A program made the translations under genes and the position numbers. From Kerstersia gyiorum (GTDB lineage: Bacteria; Pseudomonadota; Gammaproteobacteria; Burkholderiales; Burkholderiaceae_B): 64,000 nucleotides of DNA. Below are positions 31,878 through 41,140 of the stretch, in pieces (within the stretch, counting starts at the first letter, position 1; every line of letters begins with the position of its first letter). The stretch lies in NCBI RefSeq assembly GCF_004216755.1, contig NZ_SGWZ01000001.1, positions 310,001-374,000 of the forward strand, read 5' to 3'. The notes under the pieces are model-generated. The model was not told where the DNA came from and did not search any database. It saw only the letters and a program-made list of their open reading frames with translations.

Positions 31878-33371
31878 ATGTATTTGTCGCATGCGTTCAA
31901 TGGGCGTGGATTCTCCTCGAGGCTGGGGGGACGCCAGGCATCCCATTCCCGATCGTGTCGATGCGGGTGCGTCAGTGCCGTGGCGCACTGGGCCTACCGG
32001 CGCATGGCAGCCGACCTCACGCAGCGGGCGTCCTCGGGCGGCCCTGCCGCCAGCGCAGCGCCTTTTCTCAGCTTCCGTGCGGATAGCGCTTTCTCCGATA
32101 GCCCCAGGTTGAGCCAGCGGCCGATAGTGCTGACCAAGCTGCGCCTGTTCGACGGCATCAGCGCCACCTTGCAGGACGGCGTGAACATCCGCATTGCAGG
32201 GGACCGGGTTCAGGCCATTGTCCCGGCCGGCGAGACCCTGGGCGACGATGTCGAGATCATAGACTGCGGCGGGCGTGTCGTGATGCCCGGCTTGATCGAC
32301 GCGCACTGGCATTCCACCCTGTGCGGAGTATCGCAGATGGAAGCCATGATGGCCGACGTGGCCTATCTGCATCTGGTCGCGGCGCGTGAAGCCCAGAATA
32401 CGCTGATGCGCGGCTTCACGACGGTACGCGACGCCGGCGGGCCCAGCTTCGCGCTTAAGCGCGCCATCGACGAAGGCGTGGTGTTCGGGCCGCGCATTTT
32501 CCCGTCTGGCGCCATGATTTCCCAGACTTCCGGCCATGGCGACTTTCGCATGCGCTACGACATCACGGAAAATGCAGGGCTGCCCAGCCATGGCGAACGC
32601 GCCGGCATGTCCGTGCTGGCCGATGGCGCGGATGCCGTGCTGCGTCGTGCGCGCGAGCAGTTGATGCTGGGCGCGACGCAGCTCAAGATTATGGCGGGCG
32701 GCGGCGTGACCTCGGTGTACGACCCCCTGGAAAGCCTGCAGTTCACCGAAGCGGAATTGCGCGCCGGCGTGGCGGCCGCCCGGGATTGGGGCACCTATGT
32801 CATGGTGCACGTCTATACCGCAGCGGGTATAGAGCGCGCCATCCAGGCTGGGGTCCGTTCCATCGAGCACGGTCAGTTGACCGATGAAAAGACCGCCAGG
32901 CTGATGGCCGATAACGGCGTCTGGTGGAGCCTGCAGCCTTTCCTGGGCGACGAGGACGCCAATCCGCATGCGGACCCCCGCAGCCATGCCAAGCAGGTAA
33001 TGGTGGCGCAGGGCACGGTACGCGCCTATGAATTCGCCCAGCACCTGAAGGTCAACACCGCGTGGGGCACCGACATCCTGTTCTCACCCTCGACCTTGCC
33101 TCGCCATGGCCACATGCTGGCCAAGATGACGCGCTTCTATGCGCCGCTCGAGGCCTTGCGCATCGCCACCGGGCAGAACGGCGAACTGATCGGCCTGTCC
33201 GGCGACCGCAATAGCTACCCGGGCAGAGTCGGTGTCCTGGCCCAGGACGCCATGGCGGATCTGCTGGTTGTCGATGGCGACCCTGCCACCAGCCTGGACT
33301 TCCTGACGCAGCCGGAACAATCGCTCAGGCTGATCATGAAGGACGGAAAAATTTACAAAAGTTCCCTGTAA
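31878..33371 (+). CDS. Metal-dependent amidohydrolase (imidazolonepropionase/prolidase-like)
   Basis: 497 residues. The amidohydrolase fold begins near residue 85 (LTKLRLFDGISATLQDGVNIRIAGDRV); metal-binding HxH is in LIDAHWHS (near residue 142), further ligands in VHVYTAAGIERA and RSIEHGQL, and the catalytic aspartate in TAWGTDILF. The C-terminus has DLLVVDGDP, usual in the family. The first 85 residues, rich in Arg, Ser, Cys and Ala, are not typical and show no clean signal peptide. Start at 31878 has AAGGAG 8 bp upstream; an internal ATG at 32004 is an alternative. Substrate unknown. Confidence 0.8.
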   Translation: MYLSHAFNGRGFSSRLGGRQASHSRSCRCGCVSAVAHWAYRRMAADLTQRASSGGPAASAAPFLSFRADSAFSDSPRLSQRPIVLTKLRLFDGISATLQDGVNIRIAGDRVQAIVPAGETLGDDVEIIDCGGRVVMPGLIDAHWHSTLCGVSQMEAMMADVAYLHLVAAREAQNTLMRGFTTVRDAGGPSFALKRAIDEGVVFGPRIFPSGAMISQTSGHGDFRMRYDITENAGLPSHGERAGMSVLADGADAVLRRAREQLMLGATQLKIMAGGGVTSVYDPLESLQFTEAELRAGVAAARDWGTYVMVHVYTAAGIERAIQAGVRSIEHGQLTDEKTARLMADNGVWWSLQPFLGDEDANPHADPRSHAKQVMVAQGTVRAYEFAQHLKVNTAWGTDILFSPSTLPRHGHMLAKMTRFYAPLEALRIATGQNGELIGLSGDRNSYPGRVGVLAQDAMADLLVVDGDPATSLDFLTQPEQSLRLIMKDGKIYKSSL

Positions 33372-33530
33372 GTCCGTTGTTTCACCTGGCCCGGAGGGAG
33401 GTTGCAGGGTGCGTAGCCCTGCGCTCGGGCTGTTTCAGTAGTCCGCTGACCGTTGTCGCAGTACCCGGCGCCAGATGCCGGGGGATGTTCGGCGATAAGT
33501 GTTTTCAATCCATTTTGCTGAGAGGTTGCT

Positions 33531-34931
33531 ATGCCTTTGCATGACAAGAATGCGGTGCGCGAAACGCTGTTGGATGATGTGTATGCATCCACGGATCTTT
33601 CGGTGTCCATGCCGAAGTACAAGTTTCCCGCGAAGGAACATGCCCCCCGGCACGCCTATCAGGTGGTGCATGACGAGCTGATGATGGATGGCAACTCGCG
33701 CCAGAACCTGGCGACGTTCTGCCAGACCTGGGTAGACGAGGAAATCCACAAGCTGATGGACGAGTCGATCGACAAGAATATGATCGACAAGGATGAATAC
33801 CCGCAAACGGCGGAGATCGAGGCACGTTGCGTGCACATGATCGCCGATCTATGGAATTCGCCCGATGCCGCCAATACCATGGGCTGCTCGACGACCGGTT
33901 CTTCCGAAGCGGCGATGCTGGGCGGCCTGGCGCTGAAATGGGCCTGGCGCAAGAAACGCCTGGCGGCTGGCAAATCGACGGACAAGCCGAACCTGATTTG
34001 CGGGCCGGTGCAGATTTGCTGGCACAAGTTCGCGCGCTACTTCGATGTCGAGCTGCGCGAGATCCCGATGGAAAACGGCCGCCTCATCATGTCGCCCGAG
34101 GAAGTCCTCAAGCGCGTCGATGAAAACACCATCGGCGTAGTGCCCACGCTGGGCGTAACCTTCACCTGCGACTACGAGCCGGTCAAGGCCGTGCATGACG
34201 CGCTCGACAAGCTGCAGAAGGATACCGGCCTGGATATCCCCATCCACGTCGACGGTGCCAGCGGCGGCTTCCTGGCACCGTTCTGCGCACCCGACCTGGA
34301 ATGGGACTTCCGCCTGCCGCGCGTCGTTTCCATCAATACTTCCGGCCACAAGTTCGGTCTGGCACCGCTGGGCGTGGGCTGGGTCGTGTGGCGCGATGCC
34401 GCGCACCTGCCCGAGGAACTGATTTTCAACGTGAACTACCTGGGCGGCAACATGCCCACCTTTGCGCTGAACTTCTCACGTCCCGGCGGCCAGATCGTGG
34501 CGCAGTACTACAACTTCCTGCGCCTGGGCCGTGAAGGCTACACCAAGGTGCAGAGCGCCTGCTACGACACGGCGCAGTACCTGGCGGCCGAAATCGGCAA
34601 GATGGGCCCGTTCGAAATCATTTTCGACGGCAACCCGCAAAACGGTATTCCGGCCCTGTGCTGGAAATTGAAGGAAGGCCAGCAGAATCTCGGCTATAAC
34701 CTTTATGATCTGGCCGACCGCCTGCGTTCCCGTGGTTGGCAGGTGCCGGCATATTCCATGCCTGCCAACCGTGAAGACCTCGTGGTGCAGCGTATCCTGG
34801 TCCGCCATGGCGTGAGCCGTGACTTGGCCGCGTTGCTGCTTGAGGATTTCCGCCGCTGCCTGGATTACTTCGCCAAGCATCCGGTCTCGGTACCGGGCGA
34901 GCAGGACGACTCCGGCGGCTTCCACCACTAA
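33531..34931 (+). CDS. gadB: Glutamate decarboxylase
   Basis: 466 residues, the same length as Escherichia coli GadA/GadB. The PLP lysine is in INTSGHKFGLAPLGVGWV (Lys 274), with HVDGASGGFLAPF (Asp/Ala before it) and GCSTTGSSEAAMLGGLALKW near residue 120. The N-terminus (DVYASTDLSVSMPKYKFP) matches the pH-sensing type. It decarboxylates glutamate to GABA, consuming a cytosolic proton. GAGAGG lies 5 bp before the ATG. It is followed by a hairpin and then an AspT-type antiporter, which suggests a decarboxylation/exchange pair. Confidence 0.96.
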   Translation: MPLHDKNAVRETLLDDVYASTDLSVSMPKYKFPAKEHAPRHAYQVVHDELMMDGNSRQNLATFCQTWVDEEIHKLMDESIDKNMIDKDEYPQTAEIEARCVHMIADLWNSPDAANTMGCSTTGSSEAAMLGGLALKWAWRKKRLAAGKSTDKPNLICGPVQICWHKFARYFDVELREIPMENGRLIMSPEEVLKRVDENTIGVVPTLGVTFTCDYEPVKAVHDALDKLQKDTGLDIPIHVDGASGGFLAPFCAPDLEWDFRLPRVVSINTSGHKFGLAPLGVGWVVWRDAAHLPEELIFNVNYLGGNMPTFALNFSRPGGQIVAQYYNFLRLGREGYTKVQSACYDTAQYLAAEIGKMGPFEIIFDGNPQNGIPALCWKLKEGQQNLGYNLYDLADRLRSRGWQVPAYSMPANREDLVVQRILVRHGVSRDLAALLLEDFRRCLDYFAKHPVSVPGEQDDSGGFHH

Positions 34932-34959
34932 AGTCTGCCTCCGTCCTGCTTTTGATGTG

Positions 34960-34995
34960 CATCACCCTGGCCTGCATCCGCAGGCCAGGGTGATG
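34960..34995 (+). terminator. Hairpin between gadB and the AspT-type gene
   Basis: A 15-bp perfect stem (CATCACCCTGGCCTG with CAGGCCAGGGTGATG, loop CATCCG) lies 28 bp after gadB and is followed by CCGTTTTA. It may be a partial terminator, lowering expression of the antiporter relative to GadB. Confidence 0.6.
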
Positions 34996-35025
34996 CCGTT
35001 TTACTCGAAGGACACAAAAGGAATC

Positions 35026-36732
35026 ATGAACATGATGCTGTGGACATGGATTGCGGATACTTTGCGGTCTTACCCGGAACTGGCCATCTTCCTGGCGCTG
35101 GCGCTGGGTTTCTGGATAGGCTCATGGAAACTGGGAGGATTCAGCCTGGGGGCGGTTACCGGGACCTTGCTGGCCGGGGTAGTGATCGGCCAGTTGGGGA
35201 TAGATATATCGCCGCAGATCAAGTCCATTTTCTTCATCATGTTCCTGTTTGCCGTCGGCTTCGGGGTCGGCCCGCAGTTTGTGCGCGGGGTGGCCAGCGA
35301 TGGTTTGCCGCAGGCGGTGTTTGCCGTGGTGATTTCCTGCCTGTGCCTGCTGTCGGTGTATGTGGCATCGCTGCTGGCGGGCTATGGCCCCGGCCTGGCC
35401 ACAGGGCTGCTGGCCGGTTCGCAGACCATCTCCGCATCCATCGGGCTGGCAACGGATGCGCTCAACCGGATGGGGGAATCGGCGGCGGTGATACAGGCCG
35501 AACTGGACCAGATCCCGGTCGCCTATGCGGTGACCTACCTGTTCGGGACGGTCGGCACCGGCTGGATCATTGCGTTCCTGGGCCCCAAGCTGCTGGGCAT
35601 CAATATCCAGGCCGAGTGCCAGCGCTATGAAAAAGAAATGGCCGTGGGCGAGCCCGACGAAGGGATAGAGTCGGCCTGGCACCAGTTCGCCATGCGCGCC
35701 TTCCGCCTGCACCAGGCCGGCATCATCGCCGGGAAGACCGTCGGTGTTGCACAGGGTGAATACGGTTCGGCCGAGCGGTTGGTGCTGGAGCGCCTGCAGC
35801 GCAATGGCAAAACCATAGATTTCGACGACAACACGATGCTGGAAGTGGGCGATGTCCTGGTGGTATCCGGCCCGCATGAGGCGTTGATCGCCTGGTCCAA
35901 CCATGCGGAAGAAGTGGCGGATAAAGACCTGCTGAACATTCCCATGGAGCGTGTGGATGTCATCGTCACGCAAAAGAACGTCGACGGGCGCACGCTGATC
36001 GAGCTTTCCAAGGAACGCTTTGCACGTGGTGTCTACGTGCACCGTATCCGCCGGGGCTCCATGGGAGTGGATATTCCGGTGCAGGCCCAGACCAAGCTGC
36101 AACGTGGCGATATCGTCACCATCAGCGGCGGCAAGAAGCATGTGCAGGCCGTGGCTGTGGCAGTCGGTTATGCGGATCGTCCCACCAGCGTTACGGATAT
36201 GGTGCTGCTGGGTTCCGGTATCGTGCTGGGCGGCCTGATCGGGGCGATCGTGATCCCGGTGGGCGGTGTGCCCATCACGCTGTCTACCTCCGGCGGTGCG
36301 CTGATCTCAGGCCTGATCTTCGGCTGGCTGCGCAGCTTTACTCCCAAGCTGGGCAGCGTGCCCAGCGCGACGGTCTGGTTCATGAATTCCGTCGGCCTGA
36401 ACGTTTTCATTGCCGTGGTTGGTATCTCCGCAGGCCCGACTTTCATTGCCGGCCTGCAGCAGATCGGCGTGGAAATGTTCCTGTGGGGCCTCTTCGCCAC
36501 CGGGGTGCCCATGATTCTGGCGCCCTTGATCGGCAAGTACATCTTCCGTTTCGATCCGGCCATCAATCTGGGTTGCTGCGGCGGTGCCCGAACCAGTACG
36601 GCGTCGGTGGCCATGGTGGCCGAAGTGGCCAAGAGCAATGTGCCGATGCTGGGCTATACCGTGCCCTATGCGGTCAGCAATACCCTGCTGACCTTGTGGG
36701 GCATGGTCATCGTCCTGCTGATCGGTATCTGA
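35026..36732 (+). CDS. AspT/YbjL-family aspartate:alanine-type antiporter
   Basis: 568 residues: five N-terminal membrane segments (LAIFLALALGFWIGSWKLGGFSLGAVTGTLLAGVVIGQLGI), two central TrkA-C (RCK_C) domains (about 205-375), and five to six C-terminal segments ending NTLLTLWGMVIVLLIGI. The duplicated GxxGGxxxG-like membrane motif near SAGPTFIAGLQQIG and CCGGARTSTASVAMVAEVA is typical of the AAE family. Known members exchange an acidic amino acid for its decarboxylation product. Next to gadB, glutamate/GABA exchange is the natural reading, but this is inferred. AAAGGA precedes the ATG at 35026. Confidence 0.87.
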   Translation: MNMMLWTWIADTLRSYPELAIFLALALGFWIGSWKLGGFSLGAVTGTLLAGVVIGQLGIDISPQIKSIFFIMFLFAVGFGVGPQFVRGVASDGLPQAVFAVVISCLCLLSVYVASLLAGYGPGLATGLLAGSQTISASIGLATDALNRMGESAAVIQAELDQIPVAYAVTYLFGTVGTGWIIAFLGPKLLGINIQAECQRYEKEMAVGEPDEGIESAWHQFAMRAFRLHQAGIIAGKTVGVAQGEYGSAERLVLERLQRNGKTIDFDDNTMLEVGDVLVVSGPHEALIAWSNHAEEVADKDLLNIPMERVDVIVTQKNVDGRTLIELSKERFARGVYVHRIRRGSMGVDIPVQAQTKLQRGDIVTISGGKKHVQAVAVAVGYADRPTSVTDMVLLGSGIVLGGLIGAIVIPVGGVPITLSTSGGALISGLIFGWLRSFTPKLGSVPSATVWFMNSVGLNVFIAVVGISAGPTFIAGLQQIGVEMFLWGLFATGVPMILAPLIGKYIFRFDPAINLGCCGGARTSTASVAMVAEVAKSNVPMLGYTVPYAVSNTLLTLWGMVIVLLIGI

Positions 36733-36798
36733 GGGTAGCGCGCTATTTCAGTCGCGCTACCCAGTCTGTGGCCGCCAGGGATGGCTGCCACAGACTGG
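36733..36798. terminator. Two tandem hairpins between convergent genes
   Basis: The first stem is GGGTAGCGCG (36733-36742) with CGCGCTACCC (36753-36762); the second is CCAGTCTGTGG (36761-36771) with CCACAGACTGG (36788-36798). They start at the antiporter stop codon and end 27 bp before the marC stop, so they likely end both transcripts. No T-run. Confidence 0.6.
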
Positions 36799-36824
36799 AC
36801 AAACGGGGCAGCCGGGCTGCGGGT

Positions 36825-37505
36825 TCAGCCTGCGGCATGTGCGGCAATGACTGCCAGCACACCGTCGATGACGAATTGCACGCCCATGCAGACCATCAGG
36901 AAGCCCATGATGCGAGAGATGGCATCCACGCCGCTGCCGCCGATCAGCGTAAAGAGCTTGCTGGAAAAACGCAGGCAAAGCCAGAACAGCAGGCCGATCA
37001 GCAGGGCCACGACGATAGGCGCCGTGTGAATGGCCCAGGCGGGGTATTCGGTGCTGCCATGGATGCGCGCCGCCAGGCTGATGACCACGGCGATGGCGCC
37101 GGGGCCGGCAGTGCCGGGCATGGCCAGCGGGACGAAGGCAATGCTGGGCTGGTTGGCCTGGCGCTGTTCTTCCCGCGTCTTGTCGGCTTCAGGGATATCC
37201 GTCACGGAACTGGACGGGAATAGCATCGTGAAGCCCAGGAAGGTGATGATGAGGCCGCCCGCGATGCGCATGCCCGGCACGGAAATGCCGAAGGAATGCA
37301 TGATCAGCGAGCCCGCATAGTAGGAAACGCCCAGGATGGCGATGACGTAGATCGTGGCGCGCCGGATCTCACGCATGCGGTCCTGGTAGGACAGGCGTTT
37401 GCCCAGTGCCAGCAACAGGGACATCGACGTCAGTGGGTTGGCGATCGGCAGCAATAGCACGAGCCCGAGGCTGACGAGTTGAAAAAAATCGCGAATTTCG
37501 CTCAT
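36825..37505 (-). CDS. marC: MarC-family integral membrane protein
   Basis: 226 residues with six membrane segments. The family signature is LVLLLPIANPLTSMSLLLAL at the N-terminus and PLAMPGTAGPGAIAVVIS around residue 125. MarC proteins were once linked to multiple antibiotic resistance, but their role is not established. The start has GGAG 8-9 bp upstream on the minus strand. It lies behind a terminator of the efflux operon and is likely transcribed alone. Confidence 0.88.
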   Translation of the reverse strand: MSEIRDFFQLVSLGLVLLLPIANPLTSMSLLLALGKRLSYQDRMREIRRATIYVIAILGVSYYAGSLIMHSFGISVPGMRIAGGLIITFLGFTMLFPSSSVTDIPEADKTREEQRQANQPSIAFVPLAMPGTAGPGAIAVVISLAARIHGSTEYPAWAIHTAPIVVALLIGLLFWLCLRFSSKLFTLIGGSGVDAISRIMGFLMVCMGVQFVIDGVLAVIAAHAAG

Positions 37506-37530
37506 GGGGAGAGGCTCCTTGTTCCCGGGT

Positions 37531-37566
37531 GAAAAAGCGTCACCGGCCCCGCTTGGGGCCGGTGAC
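37531..37566 (-). terminator. Rho-independent terminator of the efflux operon
   Basis: Read on the minus strand, a 12-bp perfect stem (GTCACCGGCCCC/GGGGCCGGTGAC, 4-nt loop) is followed by GC and then TTTTTC. It lies 51 bp after the nodT stop and before marC. Confidence 0.88.
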
Positions 37567-37617
37567 TACGCCAGTGGCCAGTGTGTCGGCCCGCCATGGC
37601 GGGCGGCCCAGGCCAGT

Positions 37618-39234
37618 CTAGGGCGTTGTGCTGGTATGGCTGGCGGCATTCGGCGCGGCTGCTGGCAGGCGAGCCTCGGGGACGGCGTAGGGCGGCTGCA
37701 GGCGAATTTCCGCGCTGTTGAGCTGTCCCAGCGCGAATGCCAGCGAGGCGGCGGCAATCTGCGCTGCGGCTTGTGCATCGGCACGTGCGCTGCGCGCGAT
37801 CAGCAGCCCATTGGCGGCTTCAGTGGCCGCAGTGACGGTACCCATGCCGACCTTGTACGCTTCCAGCGTGGCGTTATAGGTGATGCCGGCGGTCTCTACC
37901 AGGGTCGCTGCGGCTTCATGGGACTGCAATGCCGTGTCCAGTGCATTGGCAGCCAGGGCGATTTCCTTCATGGAAGTATTGCGCAGCTTTTCCAGGGCGG
38001 CCTGGGCGGCCTGTACGCCATCATGGGCCTGGCGCAGGCGCGAGCTGCGCATACCGCCGTCGTACAGTGGGATGGATACCCCCACCAGCACGCCGCGCGT
38101 GGGGCCCTGGCGGCTGAGTGCAGGCAGGTTGCCGATGTCCAGGTCGCCATGTCCGTTGGCATAGGCAGCCGCCAGGAATACCTTGGGCATGAATGCTGCT
38201 CGCGCGCCGTCGACGGCGCTTTCGGCCGCCTTCAGCGAGGCGATGCTGGCCATGATGTCCGGCCGGTTTGCCAGGGCGCGGCGCAGGACGGCGCCATCGG
38301 GCAGTTCCTGGGGGGCGGGCAGCGCAAGCCTGACGCTGTCACTGACTTGCAGCGGGGTATCGGGTTCGAGGTTCAGCACGCTCATCAGCGCTTGCCGGGC
38401 ATTGCGCACGGCGCCGCCGGTGCTGACGACGGCCAGTCGTGCCTGGGCAACCTGCTGGCGCGCCTGGGCTTCTTCGACTGACGTGGCCAACCCCGCCTTG
38501 CGCTTGGCCTGTACGGCTTTTTCAACGGCCAGGCTGTTGTCCAGCGATTCGCGGGCGATGGCGTTGCGTTCCTGGGCGGTACCGTACTGGTAGTACGCGC
38601 TCATGGTTTCGAAAATGATGGCCTGGTGCACGCTGTTGAACAGGAAGTTGCTGCCGGTGGCCAGGTTGCGTGCCGCGTCACGCGCCGCACTGCGTTCACC
38701 GAAGTCGAAAAGCAGCCATTCCAGAGCAACCAGCGGTACGACGCCGTGGGCGCTGGTGTCCAGGTGGAAGGTCTGGTTGAGGATGTCCGGTAGGCGCTGG
38801 CGCGTCGATTGATAGCCGCCCACGACATAGGCGGTAATCATGGGCAGGAATGTGGCATCGGCCATGCCGATGGCATTGGCAGCCTGCCTCGCCTGGTTCC
38901 AGGCCAGGCGCGTGGCGGGGTTGTTGCGCTGGGCGAGATCGACTAATTCCGGCAGGTCGTAGATATGCGCGGGGTCGGGCAGGATGCGTGCCGGCAGTGT
39001 GCCGGCAGTGCTGTTGCCAGCCTGTTCTGCCGGCGTGTCCGGAACGGCAGGAAGTGGGCCTTGCTCGGCCAGTTCACGCCAGGCGGGATCGGGCTGCGGC
39101 ATGGTCCAGGCCTGATCGGCGCTGGGTGGGGCATGGTCGGATGTATTGGCGCAGGCGCCCAGCAGCGCGGCGCTGGCCAGCAGGGCCAGCCGCAAGCGGC
39201 GGCGAGGGGATGCGGGCGCATGGTTAGCGGCCAT
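37618..39234 (-). CDS. NodT/TolC-family outer-membrane efflux lipoprotein
   Basis: 538 residues. A lipoprotein signal peptide with lipobox LLGAC (Cys about residue 28) is followed by two outer_efflux_protein repeats (about 85-275 and 295-495), with heptad-rich helices (AIARESLDNSLAVEKAVQAKRKAGLATSVEEAQ). It is a TolC-like trimeric channel for the adaptor and pump encoded upstream. It overlaps the FUSC gene by 11 bp and is the last gene of the operon. Confidence 0.9.
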   Translation of the reverse strand: MAANHAPASPRRRLRLALLASAALLGACANTSDHAPPSADQAWTMPQPDPAWRELAEQGPLPAVPDTPAEQAGNSTAGTLPARILPDPAHIYDLPELVDLAQRNNPATRLAWNQARQAANAIGMADATFLPMITAYVVGGYQSTRQRLPDILNQTFHLDTSAHGVVPLVALEWLLFDFGERSAARDAARNLATGSNFLFNSVHQAIIFETMSAYYQYGTAQERNAIARESLDNSLAVEKAVQAKRKAGLATSVEEAQARQQVAQARLAVVSTGGAVRNARQALMSVLNLEPDTPLQVSDSVRLALPAPQELPDGAVLRRALANRPDIMASIASLKAAESAVDGARAAFMPKVFLAAAYANGHGDLDIGNLPALSRQGPTRGVLVGVSIPLYDGGMRSSRLRQAHDGVQAAQAALEKLRNTSMKEIALAANALDTALQSHEAAATLVETAGITYNATLEAYKVGMGTVTAATEAANGLLIARSARADAQAAAQIAAASLAFALGQLNSAEIRLQPPYAVPEARLPAAAPNAASHTSTTP

Positions 39235-41140
39235 TGATCAAGGTCTCCAATCTTTGCACGTTGCCATCCAGGGTGCGGGCGGCAGGTTGCGCGCCGGGTT
39301 GGTTCGGTGCCGGACCTGGACGCTGCGCTGCGATAACGGCAGCCTGTTGCGACAGCGCTTCCAGGCGCTGGGCCAGCGCGGGGTCGGCGCTGGGTTGCAG
39401 CAGCATGTCCAGGCAGGCGTCCCGCATGGCTTGCGAAGTTCTGGCCAGCCGGCGGACTTCCGCGCCGGACAGGCGCATCGTGCGCGGTTCGTAGCCGGCC
39501 AGTTCCAGCGAATAACGGGTGTCGGCCACTTTGCTGGCCATGCTGGCGGCTTCGGCCAGCATGGCACTGTGTTCCTGTTCCTGCGGTTGGCCCGGGCGTG
39601 GCATGCGCGCCATGCGTGCCAGCCCGCCCAACGCCCGGCTGGTGTTGTCCCAGACCCGTTGCGCGACGCTGACGGGCCAGAACTGAGTGAACATGAAATA
39701 CACCACGAAGTTACCCAGCAGTACCCCGATGATGCGGTCCAGCGCGGCGCTCATGTCGGTGCTGGGGCCATAGCCGCTCAGTACCGTCAGCAGGAAGGCC
39801 AGCGCGATCTGCACGCCGGCGTAGGACACCCGGTCGCTGCCCACGGCCACCCAGGCGGCGATGAAAGTGCCGGCGAAGACCAGTAGCATCAATGCACCGA
39901 TGGACGTCATGTGCGGGATCAGGAACAGGATGGAGGCGACCCCCAGCGCCGCCCCGATCAGACAGCCGGTGATACGCAGGATGAGCTTGTGCGTGGTTTC
40001 GGCCACAGACCCCAGCGCGATCACGTAGCAGGTGATCATCGCGGTATGGATGCCCTGCCAATCCAGTGCGGTATAGGTGAGGTAGCAGGTGATGGCTGCT
40101 GCTGTGGTCTTGATAGCGTAGCGTATGTGTTCCGGATTGCTGAAGGCATCCGGCCGCATGAACGACTCGGCAGGTGCGGTGGCCTGCGGGTGGTCGGGCG
40201 TACCCACCATGGCCAACAGCGCCTGCCAGCCTTGAACCAGGGGCGGCGGGGCGTCGGCAGGCAGTGTTTCCTCAGGCGCTGGCACGGCTGTGCCAGCGGC
40301 CAGGGCTCGCGCTGCGGCGCGTGCCTGCCGGGCCACGACGGCGCGTGCTTGCGGGTGGCCGTCAGGGTCTTGCGCCAGCATCAGGAAGGCCAGCCGGTAG
40401 CTGTCCTGCAGCGCCACGCCCAGGCGGCGAGCTTCATCGCGCCGTGCCAGGGCGAACAGCCGGGTGATGCCCCAGCGCTTCATGTGGTCTTCCTGGCCTT
40501 CCCATATCTGGTCGCGCAGGCGGGCGCGGTTTTCAGGGCTGGCCTGCTCCAGCCAGTCGGCAATGATTTCCAGCCGCTCGGCGACGGTCTGGCGCAGCAG
40601 GGGAACGGGCTTGCGGCCGATGGTAAAGGACACCAGCGCGATCCACAGCATGGGCATGACGCCCATGAGCCAGGCGAACAGGATGCCACGCGTGGCCAGT
40701 TCGCCGAAGGGCACGTCGCTGAGCAGCGTCAGCCCGAAGGCGAGGATCAGCGCAATGATGCCGCCCAGCGCACCCAGCTTGCTGGCCGAGGCGAAGAACA
40801 GGAAGACCAGCGACGTGACCGCAATGGCCAGAATGCGCAGGGGCGGTACCTGGATGGTCCAGCGCGTCAACAGGAATAGCAGAAGGATGACGCCCACGGT
40901 CAGGAAGCACATGGACAAGGCCAGCAGCAGGCTTTCCGCAGCATCCGGCTTCATGACGAAGAACACCAGATAGCAGCTGATGGCGGCTTCCGGGATGCCG
41001 TATACCATAGACATCATGCAGGTCAGCGCGCAGACCAGCGCCATGCGCCAGGTTTGCGCCAGGCGGCCGGGGAAGGGCGCCAGGTCGTCCTTTAGCTGCC
41101 GCCAGAAACGCTGTCGCGAGAGCTCAGCACTGTTTGCCAT
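39224..41140 (-). CDS. FUSC-family inner-membrane pump (aromatic acid exporter type, AaeB-like)
   Basis: 638 residues with the FUSC duplication: five to six membrane segments at about 30-180, a cytoplasmic part at 185-345 and a second membrane block at 345-500 (AAITCYLTYTALDWQGIHTAMITCYVIALGSVAETTHKLILRITGCLIGAALG). This topology and the neighbours (DUF1656 protein, HlyD adaptor) match AaeB-type p-hydroxybenzoate efflux systems. The substrate may be an aromatic acid, but is unproved. Its start overlaps the adaptor gene's end by 17 bp. Confidence 0.88.
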   Translation of the reverse strand: MANSAELSRQRFWRQLKDDLAPFPGRLAQTWRMALVCALTCMMSMVYGIPEAAISCYLVFFVMKPDAAESLLLALSMCFLTVGVILLLFLLTRWTIQVPPLRILAIAVTSLVFLFFASASKLGALGGIIALILAFGLTLLSDVPFGELATRGILFAWLMGVMPMLWIALVSFTIGRKPVPLLRQTVAERLEIIADWLEQASPENRARLRDQIWEGQEDHMKRWGITRLFALARRDEARRLGVALQDSYRLAFLMLAQDPDGHPQARAVVARQARAAARALAAGTAVPAPEETLPADAPPPLVQGWQALLAMVGTPDHPQATAPAESFMRPDAFSNPEHIRYAIKTTAAAITCYLTYTALDWQGIHTAMITCYVIALGSVAETTHKLILRITGCLIGAALGVASILFLIPHMTSIGALMLLVFAGTFIAAWVAVGSDRVSYAGVQIALAFLLTVLSGYGPSTDMSAALDRIIGVLLGNFVVYFMFTQFWPVSVAQRVWDNTSRALGGLARMARMPRPGQPQEQEHSAMLAEAASMASKVADTRYSLELAGYEPRTMRLSGAEVRRLARTSQAMRDACLDMLLQPSADPALAQRLEALSQQAAVIAAQRPGPAPNQPGAQPAARTLDGNVQRLETLINGR

